A stretch of DNA of 32,510 nucleotides. Origin: a bacterium. GTDB taxonomy: Bacteria > Patescibacteriota > Patescibacteriia > UBA9934. How positions within the stretch are numbered: position 1 is the stretch's first letter; every line of letters begins with the position of its first letter. Position numbers and translations under genes: made by a program. The notes beneath the pieces are model-generated. The model saw only the letters and a list, made by a program, of their open reading frames with translations. It was not told the origin of the DNA and made no database searches. The DNA lies in contig JAQCKO010000013.1 of NCBI GenBank assembly GCA_027592325.1, forward strand, positions 1 through 32,510. The letters are read 5' to 3'. Of this stretch, positions 1 to 9,068 are shown piece by piece.

Positions 1-63
1 TACGAAGTAAACGTTTCAACGAGCGAAGCGATCCAACCCGTACAATGCAAAACCCCTCACTTC

Positions 64-90
64 CTATCACTCTTGACAAGAGAGTGCTAA
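64..90 (+). promoter_or_regulatory. CIRCE-like operator for HrcA
   Basis: The right arm GAGTGCTAA (82-90) matches the CIRCE consensus exactly. The left arm CTATCACTC (64-72) matches 7 of 9 consensus bases, and the spacer is the usual 9 nt. CIRCE is the operator bound by the heat-shock repressor HrcA upstream of groESL operons. The spacer contains the -35 box TTGACA, so a bound repressor would cover the promoter. No hrcA gene lies in this window. Confidence 0.85.
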
Positions 91-101
91 ATTTCTAATC
101 T
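73..101 (+). promoter_or_regulatory. Sigma70-type promoter of groES-groEL
   Basis: TTGACA (73-78), a 17-nt spacer and TAATCT (96-101) form a vegetative-type promoter. Transcription would begin near 108, leaving a leader of about 20 nt before the groES ATG at 128. The -35 box lies inside the CIRCE spacer, which fits repression by HrcA and heat-shock derepression. Confidence 0.75.
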
Positions 102-127
102 AACGATGTAATTCATATCGATGTTCT

Positions 128-2075
<1,948 letters not shown>

Positions 2076-2087
2076 GTTGTTTAGATA

Positions 2088-2155
2088 TTAGTTCGGCAGC
2101 CCATATTCGATGAGTGCCGGATCCGGTTGAGTAGAACGACAGCCGGACAAGTAGC
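2088..2155 (+). repeat. Paired-hairpin intergenic repeat, copy A
   Basis: This stretch of about 65 nt recurs at 17983-18050 with roughly 88% identity by eye. Each copy holds two adjacent hairpins around a central GCCGGATCCGGY core. In copy A the second stem is TCCGGTTG / CAGCCGGA, which keeps pairing through a G-T wobble, while the first stem is weaker. Both copies begin about 13-15 nt after a stop codon, here that of groEL. Confidence 0.75.
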
Positions 2156-2304
2156 GAGTAGAGGCGACTTGACTCTCCCCCTATTTGAGAGGGAGCTGGA
2201 GGGGGTGTATTACTGCCATTTCAGGCAATCTGAGCTGTTCTGAAACGGATCATCGTCATTCCCATCAAAGATGAAAATTTGTAACGTTTTCATCGAAATA
2301 GCGT
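2156..2304. other. Intergenic stretch with low-complexity repeat-like sequence
   Basis: No gene is supported here. It contains a CTCTCCCCC...GAGAGGGAG...GGAGGGGGTG imperfect palindrome (about 2172-2207). A degenerate CGTCATTCCC...GAAAAT unit (about 2254-2280) resembles the palindromic repeats at 6715, 18180 and 30182. A short hairpin GATGAAAA / TTTTCATC lies at 2270-2294. These look like intergenic repeat debris. Confidence 0.45.
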
Positions 2305-2336
2305 AAAAAGAGTCGATTATATCGGCTCTTTTTGCC
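2305..2336 (+). terminator. Rho-independent terminator of groESL
   Basis: A 12-bp stem (AAAAAGAGTCGA at 2305-2316 with TCGGCTCTTTTT at 2322-2333, one T-G wobble) with a 5-nt loop ends in a T run. It lies directly upstream of the next promoter. The A-rich 5' side makes it potentially bidirectional. Confidence 0.75.
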
Positions 2337-2339
2337 GCA

Positions 2340-2348
2340 TGGTATAAT
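2340..2348 (+). promoter_or_regulatory. Extended -10 promoter of the 2370 gene
   Basis: TGGTATAAT is a perfect extended -10 element (TG at 2340-2341, TATAAT at 2343-2348). No convincing -35 box is visible 17 nt upstream, as expected for extended -10 promoters. Transcription should start near 2355, giving a leader of about 15 nt before the ATG at 2370. Confidence 0.65.
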
Positions 2349-2369
2349 CGCATCATAAACAATAATATT

Positions 2370-2867
2370 ATGTCTAAAACAAAAACATCACCAATGATGA
2401 TCCTAAATGTGGTCATCATTATCTTGCTTCTTGTCATCGTTGCCGGATTTGCTTGGAGGAATGGCTCAAAAAAAGCAAATAATACAGCCGATCAAGTTGA
2501 ATCGGATGGTATGTTCTATGTAAACGAAGAATGGGGATTCACCATGAATGTCGCGGATGATTGGGGCGGATACACAGAAAGCAGCGATTCAGAAATGGTA
2601 ACGGATGGGCTAAAGAGCATGGGAATATCTTCTAAAAATGACCCTAGTGTCGGGGTGATTATTTATCAATTTGATCTAAATGTTATTAGCGATGCCCTTG
2701 CCGTTGATCATCCATCAACACTGGTGGCGCGTATTGGTGACTATTACTATTCGTATGCAACAACGCTCCCAACGGGTCAAGGTGGAGTGGTTGTAACGGC
2801 TGAAGATGAAGAAGATGGCCGGATAATTCGCGGTCAAATGATTCCAACCATTACTTTCCTCGATTAG
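2370..2867 (+). CDS. Hypothetical membrane-anchored protein
   Basis: I do not recognise this 165-residue protein. A short positively charged N-terminus is followed by one hydrophobic helix (about residues 9-28). The remaining ~135 residues are acidic and probably lie outside the membrane. The middle (EEWGFTMNVADDWGGY) resembles the start of small exported domains of the PsbP/DUF type, but this is too weak for a call. The start follows an extended -10 promoter and has no Shine-Dalgarno site. A terminator follows at once, so the gene is a monocistronic unit. Confidence 0.75.
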   Translation: MSKTKTSPMMILNVVIIILLLVIVAGFAWRNGSKKANNTADQVESDGMFYVNEEWGFTMNVADDWGGYTESSDSEMVTDGLKSMGISSKNDPSVGVIIYQFDLNVISDALAVDHPSTLVARIGDYYYSYATTLPTGQGGVVVTAEDEEDGRIIRGQMIPTITFLD

Positions 2868-2878
2868 TCATCGTAAAA

Positions 2879-2905
2879 CAAAAAGAGCCTTCACGGGCTT
2901 TTTTT
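2879..2905 (+). terminator. Rho-independent terminator
   Basis: AAAAGAGCC (2881-2889) pairs with GGCTTTTTT (2896-2904) around a short loop, with one wobble, and ends in seven T residues. It closes the 2370 gene just before the promoter of the next gene. Confidence 0.7.
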
Positions 2906-2913
2906 GTTTGCGC

Positions 2914-2919
2914 TATACT
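2914..2919 (+). promoter_or_regulatory. -10 box of the DUF1905-like gene, leaderless arrangement
   Basis: TATACT (2914-2919) is preceded by CGC rather than TGN. Only 6 nt separate it from the ATG at 2926, so the predicted transcription start coincides with the start codon. It also rules out the in-frame TTG at 2908 as the start, because that codon would be upstream of the -10 box. Confidence 0.55.
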
Positions 2920-2925
2920 TATCGC

Positions 2926-3201
2926 ATGAAATCTCACCCTGTCACAGCACAAGTCGAACGTTTCCCGCAAAAAGGAGGGTGGTATTACGTATCGGTGCCG
3001 AAAAAATATACCGAAATGACGCGGAAGATTGCGAGGCGCGGGCTTGTGCCGATTACTGTTACGCTCGGTAATTCATCGTGGCGCACATCGCTTCTCCCCA
3101 TGGGAAATGGTACGCATTTCATTGCGCTTAAGGCTAAAATCCGTAAGCTTGAGTCTATCAATCTTGGCGATACGATCTCGCTTACATTTACAATTGGCTA
3201 A
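2926..3201 (+). CDS. DUF1905-like small protein
   Basis: This 91-residue protein resembles the DUF1905 family: a GGWYYVSVP strand near residues 17-25, a V-x-V-T segment, S-LLPMGNGTHFIALKAKIRK, and a closing GDTISLTF strand. DUF1905 is a small beta-barrel-like domain of unknown function. An in-frame TTG at 2908 would extend it, but a -10 box overlaps that extension, so ATG 2926 is preferred. No Shine-Dalgarno site is seen. The family call comes from pattern memory, not a search. Confidence 0.75.
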   Translation: MKSHPVTAQVERFPQKGGWYYVSVPKKYTEMTRKIARRGLVPITVTLGNSSWRTSLLPMGNGTHFIALKAKIRKLESINLGDTISLTFTIG

Positions 3202-3322
3202 CATATTTGCTACGGTTTTTGCCAGAGGGGGTGAAGGATGGAAGGCTGCGCGTTTTTATTTGCCCTGTTGGTGTTCAGCTACGTCGTGAATACCTAGTCT
3301 TGGTTACCGCAACGATTGCAAG

Positions 3323-3634
3323 ATGCTGTGCGATCTTGCAGATGACGATGCACACTACGTTCGCTGTGCGCGGAAGATCGATGATAATCGCGTCTTCATT
3401 GAGGTTACGGTAAAAGGACACCGGGCACGCTACTGGAGGCGGAATGCCGGTCGGATTGGCCACGGTGACATTATCGAGCTTCGCGCGATGGGATCGCCTA
3501 GGACGATTCGCATTGAATTCGTCGGCGGATACATACAGGCAAAGCGTGGGAGCTGGGTGTCGCTTCAGGCAATGCAGCGTCCAGCGCGAGCAATTCTTTG
3601 GCAGCTCGATAAGATTGCTTCGGCTCCGTCATAA
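3323..3634 (+). CDS. Hypothetical protein, Arg-rich
   Basis: I do not recognise this 103-residue protein. It is basic, with RARYWRRNAGRIGHGDIIELRAMGSPRTIRIEF in the middle suggesting a small beta-rich fold. The in-frame stop TGA at 3287-3289 limits any upstream extension. No promoter or Shine-Dalgarno site decides the start. The preceding 120 nt (3202-3322) hold no convincing gene, although short open frames there could be the decayed 5' part of a longer ancestor. A terminator directly after it supports it as a transcribed unit. Confidence 0.5.
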   Translation: MLCDLADDDAHYVRCARKIDDNRVFIEVTVKGHRARYWRRNAGRIGHGDIIELRAMGSPRTIRIEFVGGYIQAKRGSWVSLQAMQRPARAILWQLDKIASAPS

Positions 3635-3671
3635 CAGGCTCACCGCGAGGGGTGGGGGCCTGTTTCTTCTT
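3633..3671 (+). terminator. Probable rho-independent terminator
   Basis: AACAGGC (3633-3639) pairs with GCCTGTT (3658-3664), with inner CACC/GGTG pairing, followed by a TTCTTCTT tract. It starts inside the stop codon of the 3323 gene. Confidence 0.6.
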
Positions 3672-3698
3672 GTAAAAAGCTCGTTACGTATGTAATCT
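3670..3698 (+). promoter_or_regulatory. Promoter of prfB
   Basis: TTGTAA (3670-3675), a 17-nt spacer and TAATCT (3693-3698) give a plausible vegetative promoter. The -10 hexamer is identical to that of groES. Transcription from about 3705 leaves a leader of about 20 nt before ATG 3726. Confidence 0.55.
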
Positions 3699-3725
3699 GA
3701 CACCTGAACGCTCAAACCCGAAAAC

Positions 3726-4823
3726 ATGTCGAAGCAAGAAAAGGATCTTCAAATATTGAAAACGAGCGTTGAAGAAGCGCGGACACGTCTTCAGATTGAG
3801 AAAAAAATGATTGAACTTCAAGCACTTGAAGCGCAAATGGCTTCCCCAGATTTTTGGAATGACTCAGATGCTGCGCAGAAGGTTTCGCAGGATGCAGCTG
3901 ATCTGAACAATGAAATCGAATCATGGGATGGATTCATTGCTGGTATTGATGACGCTGCTGCCATGATCGAACTCGCAGGAAGTGAGGAAGATGATGATGC
4001 GATGGAAGAGGCAGAGCAAATGATTGATGCCTTACAAAAACGCTTCGAAAAAGCTGAACTTGCGACGCTCCTTACAGGACCATACGATCGCTCAAACGCG
4101 ATTATCTCTATTCATGCCGGAGCTGGCGGAACCGATGCAATGGATTTTGCAGAAATGCTCCTTCGCATGTATGTGCGCTATGCCGAAGGGCGCGATTGGA
4201 AAGTAGACGTGACGCATGAATCACGTGGGGAAGAAGCCGGAATAAAAAGTGTGACCTTTACCGTGAAGGGTACTTATGGATATGGCTACTTGAAAGAAGA
4301 AGCAGGTGTCCATCGTCTTGTGCGTATATCGCCGTTTGATGCAGAAGGATTGCGGCATACATCGTTTGCTCTTGTAGAGGTCATTCCAGAGCTCGACAAA
4401 CTCACCGAAGCAAAACTCGATCTCAACATGGATGAGGTGCGCATTGACACATTCATGGCAAGTGGGAAGGGCGGCCAGTCTGTAAACACTACATATTCTG
4501 CGGTCCGCGTCACACATCTTCCAACGTCTACCGTCGTGAGCTGTCAGAACGAACGCTCGCAGCTTCAAAATAAAGAAACCGCGCTGCGCATTCTTAAGTC
4601 GCGACTTATGCAGCGTATGATGGAAGAGCGCGCAGAAAAGCTCGATGAAATCCGAGGTGGGCATAAAAGTCCTGAATGGGGGAATCAAATTCGCAGTTAT
4701 GTTTTGCAGCCGTATCAACTTGTGAAAGATCATCGAACAAATACAGAAGTAAAACAGGTAGACAAGGTTCTAGGTGGAGACATTGATGTGTTTATTGAGG
4801 CAAGTTTGAAATCGGCTGAATAG
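3726..4823 (+). CDS. prfB: Peptide chain release factor 2
   Basis: RF2 recognises UAA and UGA stop codons in the ribosomal A site and triggers peptidyl-tRNA hydrolysis. The 365-residue protein has an N-terminal coiled domain, the codon-recognition tripeptide SPF at 202-204 (HRLVRISPFD), and the catalytic GGQ at 249-251 (SGKGGQSVN). No in-frame TGA or CTTTGA slip site is present near the start, so the autoregulatory frameshift known from E. coli is absent. RF2 together with several genes ending in TGA indicates the standard bacterial code. The start has no Shine-Dalgarno site. Confidence 0.96.
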   Translation: MSKQEKDLQILKTSVEEARTRLQIEKKMIELQALEAQMASPDFWNDSDAAQKVSQDAADLNNEIESWDGFIAGIDDAAAMIELAGSEEDDDAMEEAEQMIDALQKRFEKAELATLLTGPYDRSNAIISIHAGAGGTDAMDFAEMLLRMYVRYAEGRDWKVDVTHESRGEEAGIKSVTFTVKGTYGYGYLKEEAGVHRLVRISPFDAEGLRHTSFALVEVIPELDKLTEAKLDLNMDEVRIDTFMASGKGGQSVNTTYSAVRVTHLPTSTVVSCQNERSQLQNKETALRILKSRLMQRMMEERAEKLDEIRGGHKSPEWGNQIRSYVLQPYQLVKDHRTNTEVKQVDKVLGGDIDVFIEASLKSAE

Positions 4824-4824
4824 C

Positions 4825-4853
4825 TTGATTTTAATGGCTCATTTTGCTATAGT
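4825..4853 (+). promoter_or_regulatory. Leaderless promoter of the epimerase pair
   Basis: TTGATT (4825-4830), a 17-nt spacer and extended -10 TGCTATAGT (4845-4853) form a complete promoter. The ATG at 4862 is only 8 nt after the -10 box, so transcription should start at or within 2 nt of the start codon. Confidence 0.7.
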
Positions 4854-4861
4854 TCTGCCAT

Positions 4862-5791
4862 ATGAAGGGCAAAAAAGTCGTCGTTACAGGCGGTTGCGGA
4901 TTTATTGGTTCACACTTGGTGAATCGTCTTATTGAAGACGGATACAAGGTACTTGTGATAGACAAGAAAAAACCAAAGCTCCGCATAAAACACGCCGAGG
5001 CTCGATACAAAAAAATGGTTGTTGAAAGCATTGAGGCTGCGGACGCGATAAAAAAATTTGCGCCGAGTATTCTCTTTCACTTAGCGGCGCATATTGATGA
5101 CCGTGAAGCAGCGCATCGTCCGGTGATGAATGCTGAGAATAATATTATAGGGACGGTGAATTTGCTCGAAGCATGCCGATCTCTTACAAAGAAACCGCGA
5201 TTTATCTTTGCGTCAACGGGGGAATTTATCTACGGAAATGCAGATCAATTGCCAACGCCGGAAACAGCAAATGTGAATCCGCTCACGCCATACGCGATTT
5301 CAAAACTTGCGGCTGAACAGTACCTTCATTTTTATAAGAATGTTTATGGTATTTCTACGGTTGCACTGCGTTTTTCAAATGTGTTCGGCCCTGGTCAAGA
5401 CGAAAAAGCAACGTATGGAGCGATCGGAATTTTTACGGGGCGATTGCTCCGCGGCGAGTCCGTGTATTTGAATAATGATGGGACAACAACGCGTGATTAT
5501 TTATATATTGATGATGCAGTTGATGCGCTTGTGAAAGCAGCAGTATCTGATGAAGCGGGGGTATTCAACATTGGGACAGGTATTGCCCGCAGTACACAAG
5601 ATGTCCTTGATGCGATTCGTGAAATCACCCATGTGCGAGCAAAAGCAGAGATGCGAGAAGAGATGGAAGATTTGGTGAAGCATAGCAGTCTGCTTTCGCA
5701 TCGTGCAGAACAGATTTTTGGCTGGCATCCACAGATTTCCTTTGAAAACGGCCTTCAAAAAACCGCGGAATGGTATTCTGAAAACCTATGA
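4862..5791 (+). CDS. NAD-dependent sugar epimerase/dehydratase (extended SDR)
   Basis: This 309-residue protein is an extended short-chain dehydrogenase/reductase, the group that includes UDP-glucose 4-epimerase and dTDP-glucose dehydratase. It shows the Rossmann motif TGGCGFIGSH (9-18), catalytic Ser/Thr in FASTGEF (117-122), and YxxxK as Y144-K148 (PYAISK), followed by RFSNVFGPGQ and the C-terminal RDYLYIDDAVDAL block. It probably modifies nucleotide sugars for envelope glycans; the exact substrate cannot be read from the sequence. It overlaps the next, related gene by 4 nt, suggesting translational coupling and an ancient tandem duplication. Confidence 0.9.
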   Translation: MKGKKVVVTGGCGFIGSHLVNRLIEDGYKVLVIDKKKPKLRIKHAEARYKKMVVESIEAADAIKKFAPSILFHLAAHIDDREAAHRPVMNAENNIIGTVNLLEACRSLTKKPRFIFASTGEFIYGNADQLPTPETANVNPLTPYAISKLAAEQYLHFYKNVYGISTVALRFSNVFGPGQDEKATYGAIGIFTGRLLRGESVYLNNDGTTTRDYLYIDDAVDALVKAAVSDEAGVFNIGTGIARSTQDVLDAIREITHVRAKAEMREEMEDLVKHSSLLSHRAEQIFGWHPQISFENGLQKTAEWYSENL

Positions 5792-6705
5792 AGATCATTG
5801 TTACGGGAGGGGCTGGATTTTTAGGGACGCATGTCGCAAAGGCCCTCAAGAAGGAGAAGCATAGTGTTTTGGTTGTGGATGATTACCGAACGGGTATTCG
5901 TCGCGAACAGGTAAAAGGCGTCAACTATCTTGAGGAGGATTTTGGAAACGAAGCAGCGCTTGAAGCTATTCGCGTATTTGCTCCCAAAGTAATTGTGCAT
6001 TTAGCAGCGCAAACGAGTGTGCATGTTTCCGTAGAGGACCCGCTTAAAGATGCCGCTGTAAATATTATATCTAGTTTGAAGATTCTTGAGCTCGCGAAGG
6101 AGCTAAACGTTCGCTTTGTTTTTGCCTCGAGTGGAGGAGCCATTGTCGGCGATGCCCCTATACTACCGACTCCGGAGCTTGATCAAGTGACACCGATTTC
6201 GCCATACGGAATCTCGAAGTATATTTTCGAAACGTATTTAAAGCAAAGTGGTCTTTCGTATTTTGGGCTTCGATTCTCGAATCTCTATGGTCCAGGTCAA
6301 GAATATGTGCCTGGCGGAGAAGGAGCAGTGATGCCAATCTTCATCTCGAAGGTATTAAATAGCGAGCAAATTACCATTTTTGGTGATGGATCAGCGACAC
6401 GTGATTATCTTTACGTTGACGATGCGGTATGCGCAACTTTGCTTGCAATTCATTCGGATATGAATGGCCTTGCAAACATCGCAACCTGTGAAGAAGTGTC
6501 GCTTACGAGGCTTGCTGAAGCGCTCCAAGAAATTCACGGGGAGGAGATTGATATCGTCCATGGCCCTAATCGGCTAGGAGATATTCAACGTAGCTGCTTA
6601 AAAAACGATCGCGCGAAGGAGCTTCTCGGGTTTACGCCGATGGTTACCATCGAAGAAGGACTGAAGCGAATGTACGATTGGTTTCGGGGGAATACTCGCT
6701 ATTAG
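5788..6705 (+). CDS. NAD-dependent sugar epimerase/dehydratase (extended SDR), paralog
   Basis: The 305-residue protein has the same architecture as its upstream neighbour: TGGAGFLGTH (6-15), FASSGGA (112-118), Y140-K144 in PYGISK, RFSNLYGPGQ and RDYLYVDDAV. It resembles UDP-glucose 4-epimerase (GalE-like). The start ATG lies in an ATGA overlap with the previous stop. The pair may carry out successive steps or form a heterodimer; this is inference. No glycosyltransferase gene is nearby to suggest a substrate. A palindromic repeat follows the stop. Confidence 0.9.
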   Translation: MKIIVTGGAGFLGTHVAKALKKEKHSVLVVDDYRTGIRREQVKGVNYLEEDFGNEAALEAIRVFAPKVIVHLAAQTSVHVSVEDPLKDAAVNIISSLKILELAKELNVRFVFASSGGAIVGDAPILPTPELDQVTPISPYGISKYIFETYLKQSGLSYFGLRFSNLYGPGQEYVPGGEGAVMPIFISKVLNSEQITIFGDGSATRDYLYVDDAVCATLLAIHSDMNGLANIATCEEVSLTRLAEALQEIHGEEIDIVHGPNRLGDIQRSCLKNDRAKELLGFTPMVTIEEGLKRMYDWFRGNTRY

Positions 6706-6714
6706 CTAGTAGCC

Positions 6715-6752
6715 GAGTTTCGTCATTCCTGCGAAGGCAGAAATCCAGTGTA
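6715..6752 (+). repeat. Short palindromic intergenic repeat (REP/dRS3-like)
   Basis: CGTCATTCCTGCGAAGGCAG followed by AAATCCAG matches the unit at 30182-30215 with a few differences. The stem CTGC/GCAG with flanking ATT/AAT survives around a GAAG loop. It belongs to a family with copies near 18180, 30005 and 30182. Confidence 0.65.
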
Positions 6753-6818
6753 AACTGTCGTAGCGAGAAATGTCATGACAAAAAGTGAAGTGTGTATATT
6801 GTCCGAACTCTAACCAAC

Positions 6819-7412
6819 ATGGAATCCATCTCTCCAAAGTACATGCGACGTATTCTCAGAACCCTCCGAAACGGTGGGGTGATTGCCTTTCCAACGGAAA
6901 CGTCGTATGGGCTTGGTTGTGATGCAACAAATGCAGAGGCGGTGGAGAAGATTTTTGCGATTAAAAAACGATCAAAGTTGAAGGCGCTTCCGATTTTACT
7001 TCCTACCATGAAGTCGGTTGCGACATATGTTGAGGTAAATCCAAAGGTATATGCCCTCATAAGCTCACATTGGCCAGGACCGCTGAATCTTATCTTGCCG
7101 ATTGCTGATGATTCGCCCGTGGCGGAAGCGGTCGGAAGTGAGGGATGGCAGTCGGTTCGTCTTTCGTCGCATCCTGTTGCCGCGAAGATTGCGCGCAAAT
7201 TGCACCGGCCACTTGTTGCTACAAGCGCAAATATTTCTGGAAATGCGAGTATCTATTCAGCAGAGCAGATTGAAATCGAATTTGCAGACGAGCAGATACA
7301 ACCCGATCTCATTGTTGACGTAGGAGGACTCCCGCGCGTTCCCGCATCGACAACCGTGAAGGTTGAGGAAAACTCTGTCTTTGTCCTCCGTGAAGGTTCT
7401 TTGAAGTTATGA
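6819..7412 (+). CDS. tsaC: L-threonylcarbamoyladenylate synthase (YrdC/Sua5 family)
   Basis: The enzyme makes threonylcarbamoyl-AMP from Thr, bicarbonate and ATP, the first step of t6A37 tRNA modification. The YrdC domain is clear: GGVIAFPTETSYGLGCDA, KKRSKLKALPILL (the K-x-R substrate motif), HWPGPLNLILP, VRLSSHPVA, and LVATSANISG. At about 198 residues it is the short form without the C-terminal Sua5 domain. A GTG at 6792 would extend it by 9 residues, but a TATATT -10 candidate lies at 6795-6800, so ATG 6819 is preferred. It overlaps rsmA by 4 nt, joining a tRNA- and an rRNA-modification gene in one operon. Confidence 0.9.
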   Translation: MESISPKYMRRILRTLRNGGVIAFPTETSYGLGCDATNAEAVEKIFAIKKRSKLKALPILLPTMKSVATYVEVNPKVYALISSHWPGPLNLILPIADDSPVAEAVGSEGWQSVRLSSHPVAAKIARKLHRPLVATSANISGNASIYSAEQIEIEFADEQIQPDLIVDVGGLPRVPASTTVKVEENSVFVLREGSLKL

Positions 7413-8197
7413 ATATTCAGCCAAAAAAATCCTTTGGTCAGCATTTTCTTCGCAGCGATGCGGTTATTGAGGCTATTGTTGATGCCGTCCCAATACAATC
7501 AGGTGAAATAATCGTCGAAATTGGTCCTGGGGAAGGGGTGCTCACAGATGCGCTTGTGAAGCGCCATCCAGAGCACGATGTGGTGCTTTTTGAGGCAGAT
7601 CGCGATCTTGAGCCTCACCTAAAAGAGCAGTTTTCGCAAGCTCGAATTGTTATGGGTGACGCTGCCAAAGTAGATTTTGATACCGAGTTTTCCACATCAG
7701 ACTGGGTACTGTTTGGCAATCTTCCTTATAATGCTGCCGCGCCAATTCTGATGAATGCTCTTTATGCGGAGCACCCGCCGCGTGCGCTTGTGATTATGGT
7801 ACAGAAAGAGCAAGGCGATAGAATGCGTGCAAAACCAGGTGAAATGAGCATGCTTTCAGTGGCAGCGCAATTCGTTGCTACAATCAAAAAAGTAAAAGAT
7901 GTGCCTCCAGGAGCTTTTTTTCCGCCGCCAAAAGTGAATTCAATCGTTTTGAAGCTGACACCTGGGGCGCATGCAGATGTATCGCCTGATGAGAAAAAAG
8001 CAGTATTACAACTTGCAAAAGCCGGTTTTTCTGCCCGCCGGAAAATGCTCATCAAAAATTTGATGCGTGAGCTTGGCCTTGATCGAGATTGGGTGCATGC
8101 AGCAATGCAGGCATCTGGGCTTGAAGCAACTGCACGAGCGCAAGAGGTATCAATCGATGATTGGATTCAGCTGTCGCGAAATTTACGTGTAACGTGA
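7409..8197 (+). CDS. rsmA: 16S rRNA (adenine1518/1519-N6)-dimethyltransferase RsmA/KsgA
   Basis: RsmA dimethylates two adjacent adenines in helix 45 of 16S rRNA late in 30S assembly. The 262-residue protein has KSFGQHFL (7-14), SAM-binding EIGPGEGVLT (37-46), the catalytic NLPY at 104-107 (FGNLPYNAAAPIL), the VQKEQGDRMRAKPG block, and PPGAFFPPPKVNS. The C-terminal helical part contains the usual FSARRKMLIKNL. It overlaps the tsaC stop in an ATGA arrangement, indicating co-translation. Length and motifs are normal. Confidence 0.96.
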   Translation: MNIQPKKSFGQHFLRSDAVIEAIVDAVPIQSGEIIVEIGPGEGVLTDALVKRHPEHDVVLFEADRDLEPHLKEQFSQARIVMGDAAKVDFDTEFSTSDWVLFGNLPYNAAAPILMNALYAEHPPRALVIMVQKEQGDRMRAKPGEMSMLSVAAQFVATIKKVKDVPPGAFFPPPKVNSIVLKLTPGAHADVSPDEKKAVLQLAKAGFSARRKMLIKNLMRELGLDRDWVHAAMQASGLEATARAQEVSIDDWIQLSRNLRVT

Positions 8198-8248
8198 GTG
8201 CGCTTTCGTGGTCCGTTGGGGAATATGAAAAACAAAATTCCAGAACAT

Positions 8249-8342
8249 CAGCGAGGGTCGGGATAGACCAGGGGATTTGCGACGGTCCGGCAGGAAAGCC
8301 CCGGGTGTCGAATTGAATCGACGAACGAACCGCAGATGCTCA
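8249..8342 (+). ncRNA. Possible structured RNA of unknown class
   Basis: The 183-nt gap between rsmA and the next gene is GC-rich and has no supported ORF. A long-range helix can form between CATCAGCG near its start and CGCAGATG near 8331-8340 (one A-A mismatch), continued by GTCG/CGAC. Inside are GGGG/CCCC pairing and a small TCC-GGCA-GGA hairpin. The segment ends before the promoter at 8363. The apical sequence slightly resembles SRP RNA domain IV but lacks its conserved bases, so no family is assigned. Direction is assumed. Confidence 0.3.
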
Positions 8343-8362
8343 CAGCGAGCGGAATGCGATCG

Positions 8363-8371
8363 TGGTATAAT
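8363..8371 (+). promoter_or_regulatory. Extended -10 promoter of the surface-protein operon
   Basis: TGGTATAAT (TG 8363-8364, TATAAT 8366-8371) precedes ATG 8381 by 9 nt. The predicted start of transcription is within about 3 nt of the start codon. Upstream in-frame ATGs at 8336 and 8354 lie before the -10 box and are therefore rejected as starts. Confidence 0.7.
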
Positions 8372-8380
8372 TTCCGTACC

Positions 8381-9067
8381 ATGGTAGAGCAAAATGAGCC
8401 GCAGCGTTTGATTATTCAGCGCAAACGGCGGGCATATTCAAAAGAGCATACGCTTGGATATTATCTTGTCGCCGGGATAGGAAGCCTTTCGGTGATTTTT
8501 GGATTTTTCTATATGGGTGCACATGTGGTTTCAGCGCTTTCGCAAGACTACGATGGACCGCTTTACCTTACGCCTGAGCAAAAACAGCAGCAGGAACTCA
8601 TTACGCTGCAAGCCTCTGATACCGATCAAGATGGCCTTACGGATTACGATGAGCTTTATGCATACGGAACAAGCCGGTACCTTGCTGATTCGGACGGAGA
8701 CGGCCAAGGAGACCTTGAAGAGATTCAAGCAGGACAAGATCCAAATTGTCCGCGAGGTCAAGATTGTGCCAATGGACTTAGGAATGTGTATGATCCAGGA
8801 TTAAATCCGGCGGCAGGTCTTGTGGAAGGTTCTGCTGCATTAAACGGAGGTGGTTCAGATCAAACAGATGCCCTTCAAGAAGTGATTGAAAACACAAGCG
8901 CCACGCAAATTCGCCAAATTTTGCTTGAAAGTGGGCTCGATCCAGAACTTCTCGATTCGATGACCGATGCGCAAATTTTGGCACTATATGAACAGACTGT
9001 TCTTGAACTGGAAGAGTCTGGGCAATTGGCGGAGGATGCATTAGAAGCAAATAGCATAGTCGAATAA
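8381..9067 (+). CDS. Membrane-anchored protein with Ca-binding thrombospondin-3/EF-hand-like repeats
   Basis: The 228-residue protein has a basic N-terminus, one hydrophobic helix (about residues 26-50) and an extracytoplasmic region. Two calcium-loop motifs follow: DTDQDGLTDYDE (80-91) and DSDGDGQGDLEE (103-114), the DxDxDGxxDxxE pattern of thrombospondin type 3 / dockerin-like sites. A Cys pair (residues 123 and 129) follows. The C-terminal half is acidic and helical. ATG 8381 is chosen because the promoter overlaps longer versions. It ends 1 nt before the giant Cys-rich gene, so the two are one operon, and it may anchor or assemble that protein. Exact function unknown. Confidence 0.85.
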   Translation: MVEQNEPQRLIIQRKRRAYSKEHTLGYYLVAGIGSLSVIFGFFYMGAHVVSALSQDYDGPLYLTPEQKQQQELITLQASDTDQDGLTDYDELYAYGTSRYLADSDGDGQGDLEEIQAGQDPNCPRGQDCANGLRNVYDPGLNPAAGLVEGSAALNGGGSDQTDALQEVIENTSATQIRQILLESGLDPELLDSMTDAQILALYEQTVLELEESGQLAEDALEANSIVE

Positions 9068-9068
9068 T

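Noticed and set aside
3202-3322. Frameshifted 5' part of the 3323 gene or a tiny separate gene
   Set aside because: Short open frames exist in all three frames, but none gives recognisable sequence or a convincing start.
3726-3860. Programmed frameshift in prfB
   Set aside because: The frame is continuous from ATG 3726; no in-frame TGA or CTTTGA slip site is present.
8249-8342. SRP (4.5S) RNA
   Set aside because: A TCC-GGCA-GGA hairpin is present, but the conserved CAGG and AGCAG bases of the domain IV loop are missing.
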